Positions 1-13,400 of a stretch of 64,000 nt of DNA are shown here, piece after piece (position 1 is the first letter of the stretch; each line of letters starts with the position of its first letter). The notes under the pieces were generated by a model, which was not told the DNA's origin, ran no database searches, and saw only the letters and a list, made by a program, of their open reading frames with translations. Both the position numbers and the translations under genes were made by a program. The DNA is from Antedon mediterranea (lineage: Eukaryota; Echinodermata; Crinoidea; Comatulida; Antedonidae): NCBI RefSeq assembly GCF_964355755.1, contig NC_092674.1, positions 26,584,001 through 26,648,000 on the forward strand, given 5' to 3'.

Positions 1-303
1 AAATAGGAGTGTCTCCCCTAAATAGGAGTGTCTCCCCTAAATAGGAGTGTCTCCCCTAAATAGGAGTGTCTCCCCTAAATAGGAGTGTCTCCCCTAAATA
101 GGAGTATCTCCCCTAAATAAGAGTGTCTCCCCTAAATAGGAGTGTCTCCCCTAAATAGGAGTGTCTCCCCTAAATAGGAGTGTCTCCCCTAAATAGGAGT
201 GTCTCCCCTGAATAGGAGTATCCTCTGAATAGGTGTCTCTACCAGTACCAGAATGGGTATGTCCACCAGAATAAGGATGTCCCTAAAAGGAAGAGTTTTA
301 CTG
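1..303. repeat. 19-bp minisatellite inside a pogo-like element
   Basis: About eleven copies of AAATAGGAGTGTCTCCCCT from the window start to 210, then decayed copies to 290. The right border, read on the minus strand, is CAGTAAAACTCTTCCTTTTA, close to the ends of the elements at 41751-42333 and 51775-52105. The left border is outside the window. Confidence 0.85.
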
Positions 304-2227
304 TTATTTAATATTTTAAAATGATAAACAATGTTTTAATCAAGCACATTTAATATTTTTGTAATACCTGATTTATACATTTCTTCAATTGTTTGTGGAA
401 AAGGGGGGTTTAATTGTTAGTCTAATTTAAGTTGTATGACAATATTTTGCTAATTTTAATTAATTAGATCCAAAGATTCAATCATATTTATTTTTTTTTA
501 AATGCCAAATTTGCACTTTTTTTTTCAATTTTGGAAGCCAAAAAAGGTGGGGTTTTTTTAAAAATAAGTTTTCACCAATAATACAGAGCATTATTTAAAA
601 AGATACTTAACAAGTTTTTACCCATAAAGCATTATTAAAAAGATACATTAACATGATGGTGGTAGTAGGAACACAATTGACTGGTAATTGTTTATTAATT
701 TGAAACAATAGATCCATGACTAATTGCAGGCAAAGCTCTTTGATCTTTTGTTTACTTGATTCATTTAATAACAACCCAACCATAGATAAAAGAGATTGTG
801 GTAAACTTCAAAGAAACTTGCTTAATACTTGTTTATGCCTTATGGGTTAGTCTAATTTCTACCCATTTCCCTGTGCCTGAGTTCATAGCTGCTTCTGTGG
901 TCAGAGGAAGAACATGAACTATATATTTTCTTCTCCTAAATTTTAATTTTTGAAATCCTAATGAGGAACTTTTGTGAAATGGATCTTGTAATTTATAATA
1001 TTAGTGAAGAAGGAAACATATTGTATAACAGGTAACTGGTTGTTAAATTTGTTTTCTGCAGTCAATTTATTAGGTTTCAATCTTTCAGTCAATGTCCTAC
1101 AAGGCTACATTTTATTTTTAGAGGAAATACATAATTCATACATCTTTTTAATGTGCTTTCATTAATTTAGGTGTTACTTTGTCAAATTGCAGATGTTTGT
1201 GATATTTTTGACATAAAATTACAAAAATATATTGATATGTATTAGGAATTACCAAATTGTCTTTTATAGTGGCCGACCAAACACCCCCAACATCATTCCT
1301 TAGGTTTTACTGTCTGACCCAGATCATTGAAACTTGCCAATTAATGCTCCTGGGTGTTGTAAATACAATATTATCTGAAGATTTATGTGTGGGATAATTA
1401 CCCATGTGTACCCTGATTCCCATTGATGATGTCATAGGGGGTATTAACATAGAGGCCGTCAACCTCTCCACACCTAACTTATAGATTTTCACCAGATGTA
1501 GTCTTATTTTGGTTTTAGCTAATACTAGTAGTAGGATTAGTCATGTAATGTTATTCTAGGATTTGTGGTTTTAACAAAAAGCTAAAAACAAACTTTCTTT
1601 TAGTTGGTATTTGTACTTTGTTTTGTTTATTTTTGTGATTGACTTATTTGCTAGAGTATCCCCAGAGAATACGCTTTCAAACCTCATGACTGGTTTCTGT
1701 GTACACTTCCGATTTGGAGGGTGGTGAGTTGTTGCGCAGGAAAATCATTCGATAAATGTTTTTATTCTGCGTCACATCATCCGATTTTGAACGAAAGGTG
1801 GTACTGTACATTAGTGTTGATAAACTTACTTCAGTCAGATATTTTTATTTTGTGTATTACTTTGTTTGACAAGAACTGAACTTAGAAGGTGCTTGCAGGG
1901 AAATTATACTCAGCCCACAATTATGTTTTATTTTGTGCAGTATAGTACGTATGGACGTGTCAGGAGGTAACTGTAACAATTTATTTTGTGATTTAATTTA
2001 ACTACCATGTTTCATACAAATAATTAAAAATTAAAAGTATATAGTTGTACTGCAGTATAACAAGTTTATCAATAGGGTAATTATATTGTAATATAGGCAA
2101 GATTTTAAATTACTGGACTAGGCAGTCTCTTGAATTCCTTGGAATTCGAAATCTTCTCTTCAAAAACTTTGTGTTGTCAGTACAACGATACAAAAAGAAA
2201 TGATGACAGTATTACGTGGGAGTGGTC

Positions 2228-2243
2228 CCACTAGAGGGCGCTA
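2228..2243 (+). promoter_or_regulatory. CTCF-like site
   Basis: CCACTAGAGGGCGCTA differs from the vertebrate core CCACTAGGGGGCGCTA at one position. It lies in a short GC-richer island (about 2200-2400) upstream of the DLC exons. Confidence 0.4.
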
Positions 2244-2249
2244 TAGCAA

Positions 2250-3108
2250 ACTGTTCCATTTATCACGGAGGTGAGCTACCGCTAAATTCTTTTCGTAATT
2301 GTTTCGCACTTCGTGGAAAAGGGCTTATGTCTAGTTTATCCAGGTAAGCGGCACTCATAGACTACCAACACCATTTCTGGTTTGTGTAACTAGGCAGTAA
2401 AAGAATTTTTAAATAAGGTGGAGACTAATAGTACTGAGTAGGTGACTCCACCCACTATCTCCACCCGGCACAGCAATATACAGTATATGAAGGTGGTTTT
2501 TTTATTTGTAAAGCTAATTTTACTAATGTATGAATTTTATTAAATAAATAACAATACAGGATTGTTGTTGTAAATAGGCACAATCAACCTTCAAAACGGC
2601 ACAAATAAAATAAGTATTACACTTTTTAAGTTTTCTGTTGATACTAGTATACAATTTGTGGCAAATCAACCTTCAAATTGAAGTAAAATTAGTACTTTTC
2701 ACATATGAAGGAAGCTGCTTGCGTGGGACTTTATTAAAATCATTGTGCAGATTTTGTCGCGGCTTCAATCAAGTGCCCATTCATGCAGTTGTCTTGTAGT
2801 ATTTAAACAAAATTACGAGAATCCTATTAATACTGATATTGATAAGCAAGAGATTAATGGGCTCACTCTCTGCATAACATTTAAAGCATTTTAACTTCGG
2901 CTTTTAAGGATATAGAGAAAGCTTAATTTATATGCCACTGCTGTTGTGTTTGAAGCCTTATTAATTATTCTGAATAAAGTCAGGCGTATGATTTTAAAGT
3001 TTTTTGCATCTGATCTGACTGAGTCAGCGTGTTCTTTCTGTTGAGCAATGGATAAATAATACCATTGTAATCGGGTGATGTACGGTACAAGTTGTAGTTC
3101 GCAATACG
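2250..3108 (+). other. DLC1: Candidate 5' non-coding exons of the DLC gene
   Basis: Three good 5' splice sites stand in otherwise plain DNA: GGAG|GTGAGC (intron starts 2271), CCAG|GTAAGC (2344) and ACG|GTGAGT (3109). None yields an open frame into exon 4379. If used they would make 5' UTR joined to the ATG at 4410. I could not find the first part of the SAM domain here. Confidence 0.25.
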
Positions 3109-4378
3109 GTGAGTGTTTATCAGTACATATAGATTTCTTTGCTTTTTAATAATTGTTTTAACTTGTGTCTCTTCACAAATGTTCCAATATAAAACTCAAG
3201 ATTATTATTAAGAAACAACTCCATTGAAAATGACCTATTTTACTGCAGCGCTTGTATTGTTGTCGTACCCCATAGAAATCTATTATTAGTATACTATCTG
3301 CTTTTAACCCTCTCTAACAAAAGGACAGGAAGAGTATTTTAATGGTTGCTTACATTAGATAAACAGTTTTTATTGGACGGGTTTGTTGGAGTTGACAGTA
3401 ACTATTTGTGGTAGGTAAGAAGTCAAGTTTATGAACACTATAGCTTTGTGGAATTGTATAAACTTAGGTGTATTTTATACTACAGTGATTTATACTACTA
3501 GTCACTTATCACTCTTGGTCTGATTGCTGAAAAGTTTTGAATTTTGAATAGTAATTTGGACCATTACAGAAAATTCTTGTTTTTGTGTTCAAAGAGGTCA
3601 GGTAACAGTTTTGTTTTGTATTATTTCTTTATACTGGGTAACCTCTTCAGCCAAAGACTGGTCTCCCAGAAGGCCCAGTTATGTGATGTACTATTACACT
3701 GGGGTTACCCCCTACTCATCTTGAGAGGGGGTCTTAGGGGAAGTCCTGCTGTTACAGCTCCAAAATAGTACTTTTTTTATATTCAGCATACTACTTGAAG
3801 TCATTGTGAAAGATTTACCGAGTGAATTCCTTTAACCCTGTCTCTTCATGTTTATTTCAGTTCATCAACTTTGCATGTCTTTTTGTTTGTGTTTAAATTT
3901 AAATAGTTTATCCCATTATTAAATTCCTTCATGATTTAAACACCGCAGCTGACCTGGTAATTAAAACCCTGGATACATGCTTTTATCAGATGTTAAACAT
4001 TTCTATTGTATATTTAAAACACTTTCTAAACACTTATCAAGTGTTTGTATGGCATTATAAGTGGTTCATTTTTAGCTATCTTGCCTGTTGGTATGTGTAG
4101 TAGTTATGTGAAGTCTTTGTCAAAGTCAAGGATGGGTTATATCATCTTCTTGTCTATACATGTCAGTTTCCTCACAAACAAAAGGCTTTGGTTCAAATCT
4201 TTAAATGTTGATCTCTATTATAAACAGCAATCAATCTTTATAGTATTGACTTGGCTAAGCCCACATTCAGTATGCCATGGAGGTTCCTCCATAAGTATAC
4301 ACAGTACCATAAGAAGCCCAGCTTATAAACATAGCATATTAAATAATAAACAAAACCAATTAAAATTTTGTCTTTCAG

Positions 4379-4442
4379 GCGGCTGCAAATCCTAAACAAG
4401 TGTGTTACCATGAAGATTGATAGTTCTCCGAGGCGTTTAACG
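4379..4442 (+). CDS. DLC1: DLC exon 1 in window (end of SAM domain)
   Basis: Acceptor TTTGTCTTTCAG, donor ACG|GTGAGT. Reads RLQILNKCVTMKIDSSPRRL, which matches the last SAM helix of vertebrate DLC1 (LNKCAVMKLE). It enters with two codon bases supplied by an upstream exon, so it is not the first coding exon. The Met at 4410 could start a SAM-less form if spliced to a non-coding exon. Confidence 0.88.
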
Positions 4443-7400
4443 GTGAGTTTATAATGTTATTTGTTGAAATGTATGTTGTTTTAGTTCAGGTCACCTTGTT
4501 CGTCTAGTATCATTTCTTTATACCCAGTATAATTTCAACTAGGCTCTTTTTTTTTTGTGCACAGTATTACCCAATGAAACCTTTTAAAAATATTAAGTGA
4601 GCGCTATTACATTTTTAACACCCACAAGATCATTCATTTTTTTATTCATAATCATATTAACTACTGTAGATTTTGAAGTCGATAACTTTATTACAACAGC
4701 CCATATGAAAACAAAAATACCCTTTGAAATAGACAAATGTATTACTGTATACCACGTCATGTTTCCATAAGTGGCCTATTAAATTCAAATCATGAAGTCT
4801 CCAAGTACACAACGACCTCTGGATTGCGCGGCAACACAAAGCCCTACTTGTGCCCCATATTAATTGGCCCCAAACATTTTTACAGCCCTGTTATAACGTT
4901 TCTTGCAGGCTATATGTTTTTTAACACGTAATCCAAAAACAGCTGTCGACATGAGACTGTATTTAAAGTGCTTCACATCATAAAACAATATTTCTTCTGT
5001 GGTTCACTTTAATATGATTTAGTAAAATTTAATATTTATATTTTCCAATTGATAAAGTAAATTACCAAGATGAAGAATAACAATACATCTACTATTTTTT
5101 CCCAATTATAAATTGATTTTCTTAATAATAATACTGCAGTGCAAGTACTATCTTTACTACTATATAGCTGGATACAGTAGGAAGCAGGCCTATGTCCTTC
5201 TTCATATCTGTTCTTTAAACAAAGTTTAATGTGAAACTGTTATTAAAACAATTTTAACGCAAGTACAGTATCTCAAAGTTTTGTGTACCGAAAAAGAATC
5301 TATGCTGTTTGTGTGTATATATATATATATACTGTATATATATATATACAGCAGCTGAGTAATATCTTACATCTACAATTAAATGGAAGATATACAAGTT
5401 CTGTATCTAAGGATATAATTGTACTGGGTAGGTGGGTGGAAATACACTTAAGCTCTGTCTACTATCAAATTAGTTTTGACAAAAAAAAAGTTGGATGTGC
5501 CCAAATATGATACTTGTGATATTCCCAAATATGGTTGTGATATGACATCATCATGTCAATATATGGGCACATCACATTTTTTTGTCACATAAAGTTTGAT
5601 GGTGTAGACAGTGCTTTAGTGTTGGTTGGTTCTAACCAGCCTAACTTCAATGCAGCCCTACTCAAGAAACTATTTTGTTGACACCGTAGGCTTCTCTAGC
5701 CACATCCACTCCCTGTGTATCTATAACAGTAAACATGCCCACTGCATAGTAGAAATCAGAGTAATTGAGCATATCAACCTTGAACAAATTGATTTCAGAA
5801 GGAAAATTTTATAGCTAAAATATATGCATGTTTACTATTTTAACTTAAGATATTTTACACTGTTTTTGAGTAAACAAGGTTGTAAAGGACAACGGATGTT
5901 GTTAGAAGTTGGTTGACATAATCGTCAAGGACTTTTGTAGGAGTAATTATTGGCCTGGTTTATTGAAGAGGAAGAGATCGTACGCGAAGATTCTATTAAA
6001 ATTATTAAATTAACATTATAATCAAAATTAAACTAAATCCAAACTTTAAAATTAATTTGATTGAATATATTTCAAAAGATAAAATCATTTTTATGTAATT
6101 TGAAACCGTATTGGTTATAAATATGAATAATTTGATGTAAACAGATGGTGTTAATGTATGGAGGCCATATTGCCATCACTTCCTGCACCTGATTTCATTG
6201 TCATTGGTTTTATTATGTGACTTTGAAATTACATAAATGTACTGTACCATTCTTGAGTACCATAGTACATTGTGTGTAAGGAGTTTAGTTGACTTCTTGT
6301 TTCATAATGTGAGTTTTGATGGTTATTGATGCGTTATTGTGCATGAGGATGTGTAAATACACCTACAGTACAGTACCACCAAATCAAGACGTACAGTGGT
6401 AGTCATGGGAGTGGGGGGGGGGGGGAACAATTGTTTGAACAAACTTCTCTTTTCGATTAAGAGCCCTTTTTAAACTAGAGATAGCGGAAGTGATGGTAAT
6501 TGCAATTTGTATCTCTTTTATAAAAAAAAAAACCACTTTATAAAAATCCTGGCTATGGGCTTGATATAATATTTTTCTTGTGGGTGTTGGCAAACTCACT
6601 AAAATATTGTTTTTCTTTACCTTAATTTTTTTCTTTTTTTAAATAGGGTGACGATTCTGATGAGGAGGACCAGTGTGCAATTAGTGACAAGTGGCATTTT
6701 CAGAGGAGCAGTCGGCGTTGGTCTCGCAAATTGGCAGAGGATGCCGTATTTGTTTCACCAAGAGATTCTTGTAGTTATCAGTCACAAGAGGGCTCACCAA
6801 ACACAAGCACGAACATTGAAAGCAGTAGTCGCGAAAGTATGACCAGCGACAGTGAACATACTGGCGGGTACTCCAGCGCAAGTAGCCACGAAAGTCCGGC
6901 AATTTCACATAAATCATTCTCTCCAACATTTGCACAAGATTCACCATTATTTCCTCAATTTCCAATTAGTCCCACATCCCCGAAAAGTCTTTCACCGCCG
7001 TTTTCACCTGTTAATGGCGCACCTCGAAATGCTGTTATTGAGATAAAACCATCAAATAAGAAAATAATGGTTATTAACAATAATTCTCAAAAACAAGAGG
7101 ACAAAATGACAAGTGCAAAAAGTTTTCTCAAACGATTAGATAGTTTCAAATCAAGGCGTGGTGGAAGTTTGCGGAAAAAACATCACAGTGGTACGTTGAA
7201 AATCAGTGCACCAGTAAGTCCAGTTGATTCTCAGGATTTTCAATCGCGAATTGAAATATATAAATGCATAGACGTTGAAGCAGCGCAAAAAGCACATTTG
7301 AAATCTACCGCAACTGTAAGACGATCTAATAGTACTCTTGAAAGTCGAGATCGTTCAAAGAGATTTGGTAGAGTGTTCTCGGAGCCCAGCTCACCCGTTC

Positions 7401-10400
7401 TAAATCGTAAACTGGGCGCTTTGAAAAAAGATTCTGAAAATAATTTAAACGAAAATATGGTTGATAGTGAAGAAACATTAACAGGAGATAAAGAACCTAC
7501 GGACAATGCGACAAATTTTAACGAAAAAAGTCAAACTCTAAAACATGAAACAATAAGAAAATCAAGTTCGTCGCAGTCTGAGGATGAACTTGATGATTCG
7601 TTGTTTTGCCATCGTCGTAGAACGGGTAGTTTTTACGATAACGTACCAGGAGAGGGCAACACTAGTTTAGATAATTACTCGGATATTTACGAGGAATGTT
7701 TTGAAAACGATCTGAAATCCGAAATTTATAAACTACAGCATCTTGGTGGACGAAGAGTCCGTTGCGCAAGCACGCCAGCATATTTAGATGATGATTGGTC
7801 AGAACCGTATGTAATGGAATCGGACGATGATATCTTTACAGAGAAGCAACGTATTTTGGAAGATATTAAACAATTGTCTGTTAGTAATAAGGACGATCTT
7901 GAAGAGCATCCTCAGCGAGACCGAAGTTGTAGCCTACCGGTCCATAGCACTCCGTTTAAATTAGGGGACGCACAATTTAATAATGAAAATGGTATGGATC
8001 CGTACGATGAAGTTGAAATGTTATTAAATGGGATAAATAAGAGCATCAATGAAATGCAAGAAACTTTCGGAGTTAGTAAGTATAAAAGTATTAGATTTTT
8101 ATCATTATTAGAATATCATTTATAAATAGCAAAAAAAAAATCATTTTTTAGAAATTTACTTTCTTATACAGTATTTGAAAAATCTTTCTGAATGTTTTAG
8201 TATGCAACTGATAATACACTATACAATAAAAACTACTGTTATTTACATAGTTGTGTCAAAGGTCATCTTTTGAATATGAAAGTGATATTAATACAGTTCT
8301 ATATCTATAAATGGTTTTTATTACTTTAGGTGATAGTAGTATGTCTTCAGTGTCATCGCAACTGTCTTTGTCACACGGGTCAGAAGTCTCGCCATTCCAT
8401 TCTCCGGCTGTCTCCCCATTGCCGTCCCCTGTGCCCTCTCCGTCAGCCTCTCCATTCCCCTCACCACTTCTGACGCCGAGTGTAGACCTCATGGAGAAAT
8501 CCACTGATGGAGATACTGGAATAGAAGGCGTTTCATCCTGTAGTGGAATGGATACAAATGGTTCCTTAGATGAGCTAAGAGAAGAACAAGGTGCAGAGTT
8601 CCGTGAACGCCGTGATTCAGGTGTTGGGAGCTCTTTGACCAGGCACGCAAGGTAAAAATGCATTTTTTAAATCTAATTTTATTTCAGATCTTTATCAACC
8701 TTTAAACATGTGTTTACAAAGATACATAGAAATAGAAACTTGGTACTCCAATACTATATAAATATTTATATGTTAAAGCCATAGCAAGTACAGTATATAA
8801 TGTTATTATCAAATACTGTATATTAAACTATGGTTTTGATAATATGTAGCAATTGTATGATATATTTTATTTCCTGTAATGGATATGAAATATAAGATTG
8901 CCCTTCACAACATGAGGTAGTTAACTTTTGGTAAATATATTTCTAGTCCTTGTTGTATTAGGAATAGCATATGTGCTAGACACCCACTGTCAATGTCTTC
9001 CATCCAGCCTAATGCTTGTTTTAATGCCTTTTACACCAAGCCTAATTTCACCGCACCTATCTGAAATACCTCTGTATACAAAGTACCCTTTTTTACATCC
9101 ACCCCTACTGCTTTGTGATCTAGATATACTTCTTCATTTATGGTAAGATTTCACAAGTGGTGTTACAATATTGAGTTTGAACATGAAGGAACATATTTTA
9201 GGCTATACAGTAGTAGTAGTAACTGTATTGTTAGTTTTAGCATGGAGGTTTGTCCATGGTTTTAAAAATGTTCATATTTTAATTCATCTTAGATGCCATT
9301 CATAATTAAAAGTGAAACCTATACTTACATTTCCCAGCTGTTGCTACAATGCATTACATAGGCTTCCCAGGAATATGTAGTTTGGTCACAGCTTCCTGGT
9401 AGCACCAATACCCAGTTGTATTTCCCCAACACCACAACATGACCAGGTCAACTGACCTGGTTCTGTTTACTAGGTCATGTTGACCTGGGCTGGTTGCTGT
9501 GGGCTTGTAACTAGAATCTGTCAAGCACTGTGGGCAAGCGTTTACAATCCAACAGAGTCGACATGGAGGCTTAGGTGATAGAGGTCAAATTAAACCAACA
9601 TGGATGCTGATTCGGAGGTCAATATTCGTGTTTCAGGGTTCAAATTTTTTTCCAAGTTCATCTTAATTTTATCTAGCACCCACCCTGCTAGTAGTATAGT
9701 TCTGCTTAGATGTCTTGCCACCCACAATTACCTCTTTAGTACCAACCATATGCTTTATATATGATCATTTCATAGTTTTTAAATCTTGTGAGTATCTAAT
9801 CTTGAATACTGTACAAGTTTAATGAAAAAGGGATCTTGAATATTCTTAGTTTTCATGAATATAATATAAAGAATATTGGATATAATACCAGTATCCAAGC
9901 TGTTTTAGATAAGAATCTTTCATGAAATGAAAAAAGGATCATTGGATATATCTGAGTTTTGTGGAAAATGATCTTGGATAATTTTTTAAGGAAAGATATC
10001 TTGGGTATACTTAATATTTCTGGAAAAATACTTGAATAAATATCTTTAGAGATTTGTGGATTAAAATTAAATTAATGGAAACGATACTGTATGTCTTAGA
10101 ATTTGAATCTGTATTGTTGTTACTGATGTACTGTACAGTATTGTTCAATTTCAAAAGTTTGTTGCTCCCTACACTATTTCTCATGATGTCATTGTACACT
10201 TCATTGAACTCCATTCTATGGAAGTTTAATGGTGATTTTTGACACTGGAGGTTTCTCGTGATGTCATACTCTGAAACTTTATCCAATAAACTGGACTTTG
10301 GGAATTACTTAAGCAGTACAGTGATGGTTTGGATACAGAACTGTGGTTTCTTTGTTTATCATTAGTTTGTGGTCTTGTAATAAGATACAATAGGCTAGGT

Positions 10401-13400
10401 CTTGTTTATATTTCCATAGTGCACTTTCAAACTTGCATAAAAATATTAACGATAGGATATTTAATAACTTAGACGGGTTCAGACATACGTTGTTGTGTTT
10501 ATGCAAGCAGAGTCCCCTAAAGCTATTCAATTTTGTTGATTATCCTGATCGAAAGAACCACATCCGTATTTTTCTTCAATAAATGACCAGTTTATTGACT
10601 TTAAGGTCGTTGGTCAACCCCATAATGGTTGCTAAATTCATATTCCCGGCCTTTCCTAGCTTACCTAGGCATCATTCCTCAATCCATCACATCACTTTTC
10701 AAAATCCAAATCTTCCATTAAATAAATGTAAGGCCTACACTACCTTTTACTTTTATCAATCATACTAACATAGTTGTTTTAATTGTTTATTGTACTATAC
10801 GTCTGTACCTTCATGTAAACTTATAGAATCATTGTACTTTGATGTAATTTGTTTTTTCTTCAATTTTAATTTTAACAGTGCTAAACGAACTCGTATCCGA
10901 TGGCACAGTTTCCAGAAATCTCATCGTCCAAGTCTCAATTCAAGGTAAGCAGCACAGCTTTATTACTTCACTTCATTGCAATGCTGTATCCAATTTTATC
11001 AACAAAGTCCACTTCACTGCATATTAACTGCAGTTGATACAGAAAATATTATGTGAAAATTTAAACCCAAACTATAAACAGAATGACCTGTGTGTGAGCC
11101 ATCAATCGCAGACTGGCATATTCTAAAATGCAACAAATTTGCTAGTTTTTCATCATCATCATGAACTCGTATCTAGTTCATAATTAACATTTATGCAACT
11201 AATAAAACGGGTTTTCATCTATCTATCATGAACTGGAATATAGTGACCAATTGACATAATCACACAATGCAACAAATATGTTTTCTTCACTCTGCAACTG
11301 GTACCTTAATTTCTACAAAGAAAATTGATGCAATCCAACAATGCAACAGATATGGTTTCTTCACTCTGCAACTAGTAACTTTAATTTCTTACAAAACAAA
11401 TGAATGCAATCCTCACCATGTTCAAAAGATATGCCTGTTCTTCATCAATTAAATTAACTGGTATCTAGATTTTGTTTCTCCACTTCCAAACTGTCTTTCT
11501 GTTAATAAAATCACATGGAGATAAAATCCTAAAATGGCTGTTCTTCATCAATCTCAAATCTTAATTTCTAGCCCAAACCAAACTTTTTCTACTAATCAAA
11601 TCGAAAAAGCTTGATTGATATCAACCAATCCTCATACATAATCTTTAACTTACTCGTGGTTGTTGCTGATTTTCAATAGATATCTTTTGTTACTTTTAAT
11701 TAATGTTGGCAGTCAGGATGCGTTCTGATTGAGAATACAGGAACTAATTTTGCTCGTGGTCTAATCTTGAAATAAATTACCAGTTTGTGTGTTTATCTAG
11801 ATTTGTAAACCATGTATCAAGTTTGTCAACTTCCAATATATGTCTTTCCTTCCCCCTTTATTTAATAAATACCACTTCAAAATGTCATCATTTCATTTAA
11901 AAGTTTCCCCTTCCTTTCCCAGTTAAAATGAATAACTATATTATGAAAAATAATGTCACTATACAGATAAGATGCACAATCTTTTTAAATAATACATAAA
12001 AAAATGTTGATTACCAACAAAAAATGGTACTTTTTCTCGTTGGCTTTGTTTTGAATAGCTGTTCAAATTTTTGCGGCAAATGAATATAGCCGTTGGTTTC
12101 GACAATTAGTTGTTTAAATTATTTATGTTAACGTGCATATTTAGTTACAATTCATAAACTTGCAGTCAATACACAACTAAAATCAGCAGGTTTTTATTTG
12201 CTCAGCTCGGGATTTTGTTTCCAACTTGAATATTCTGTTGCGTTTATTTAGCATTGATACTTGGGTGTTTGAAATTTCCATGTTGTTACTATGGATATTA
12301 TTGGCTATGTTTCAAGTATGCAAAATGTAACAAAACAGATATCGTTTAGATATTTAGCCCACCATGGGTAACATGATCATTGCGTATAGCCTCATAAATA
12401 TATAGTACAGCATGTGTTTAATGATGCCTGAATTTAGCCTAGAATCTTCTAGCCTAGCACAGAGATATTGAATACCTCTACTTGTGAGCCAAGTGTCCTG
12501 ATGATGTAAATTTTAGAAGCATGGAGTAATTGTCTGGCCTAGGTTCAGTGTGCGGGCACTGAGATTAATTCAGTTGCCGCCTGCCCTAACTCTTGTCTAC
12601 CACAAGGATGTCTAAAGTTGGTTTATACTTTGGAAAACAAAAAAAAGTAGTTTTTTTTAAGTCTAGTTCAGTTCACGATGTAGAAGAACTAATCATGTAG
12701 TCTGGCTTTATACCAGGTTTATTGTCTGCTTCTGACAGACTTCTGGATCTTGAAGACTAATGAAGCAGAAATGTAACATTAATTACTCTCATTACAAAAT
12801 ATCTGATTTACAGGTTTCATATTTATAGTTTTTAACAAAGCGACAATTAGGTTAATTTGAGTAATTAATTAGCATGCATATTTAATTTAGAAAATAACAG
12901 ATTTTTGTGGCGTCATCAGTTTATTCAAATTACAGTATACAAGATAGCAGAGTTTGGTTAGTATATAACAAAAACAAGCATTAACTGATAATACACAGAA
13001 CAATATATACAAATTGTTGCAGAGTTTAACTATAATAATATCTCTATGATAATACACAGTAAAATCTGGCTAATTTAATAATCATAGATATAATTTCTTG
13101 TATCCAGCAAAAATTTAATGTTATTAATTATTTCCTTGGTTCAAGGGAAGAATGCCATTGATTTTATTTAAAGACATGAGTACATATCTTAACAACATTA
13201 AAACGTTGATGAAAAATAAATTATAGAAGATGTTCTACGACGTTACACAAATTATATTTCCTCGTGGAAAGAACTGATCGTCTGTTTAATATCAACTTTA
13301 AAAATGAACGTCTTGTGCAACGTACAAACATGATAACAAAATTTATTGATATTGGTGCCGACAAATGACTGGCTTTCCTCTTATGTTGCGGCAGTAATGA

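Larger units (their letters stand above)
304..4378. other. Non-coding region upstream of the first visible DLC exon
   Basis: AT-rich. Apart from the CTCF-like site and the candidate splice donors listed separately I see no conserved coding frame. Short open frames at 1307-1492, 3544-3768 and 4045-4395 have no protein-like content; the last simply overlaps the true exon in another frame. Confidence 0.6.

Noticed and set aside
1-300. CRISPR-like direct repeats
   Set aside because: Units are contiguous without unique spacers, and the DNA is eukaryotic; same for the arrays at 41751, 51775 and 61536.
4045-4395. 116-codon open frame overlapping the first DLC exon
   Set aside because: Different frame from the conserved SAM-end peptide; no protein-like content upstream of the acceptor.
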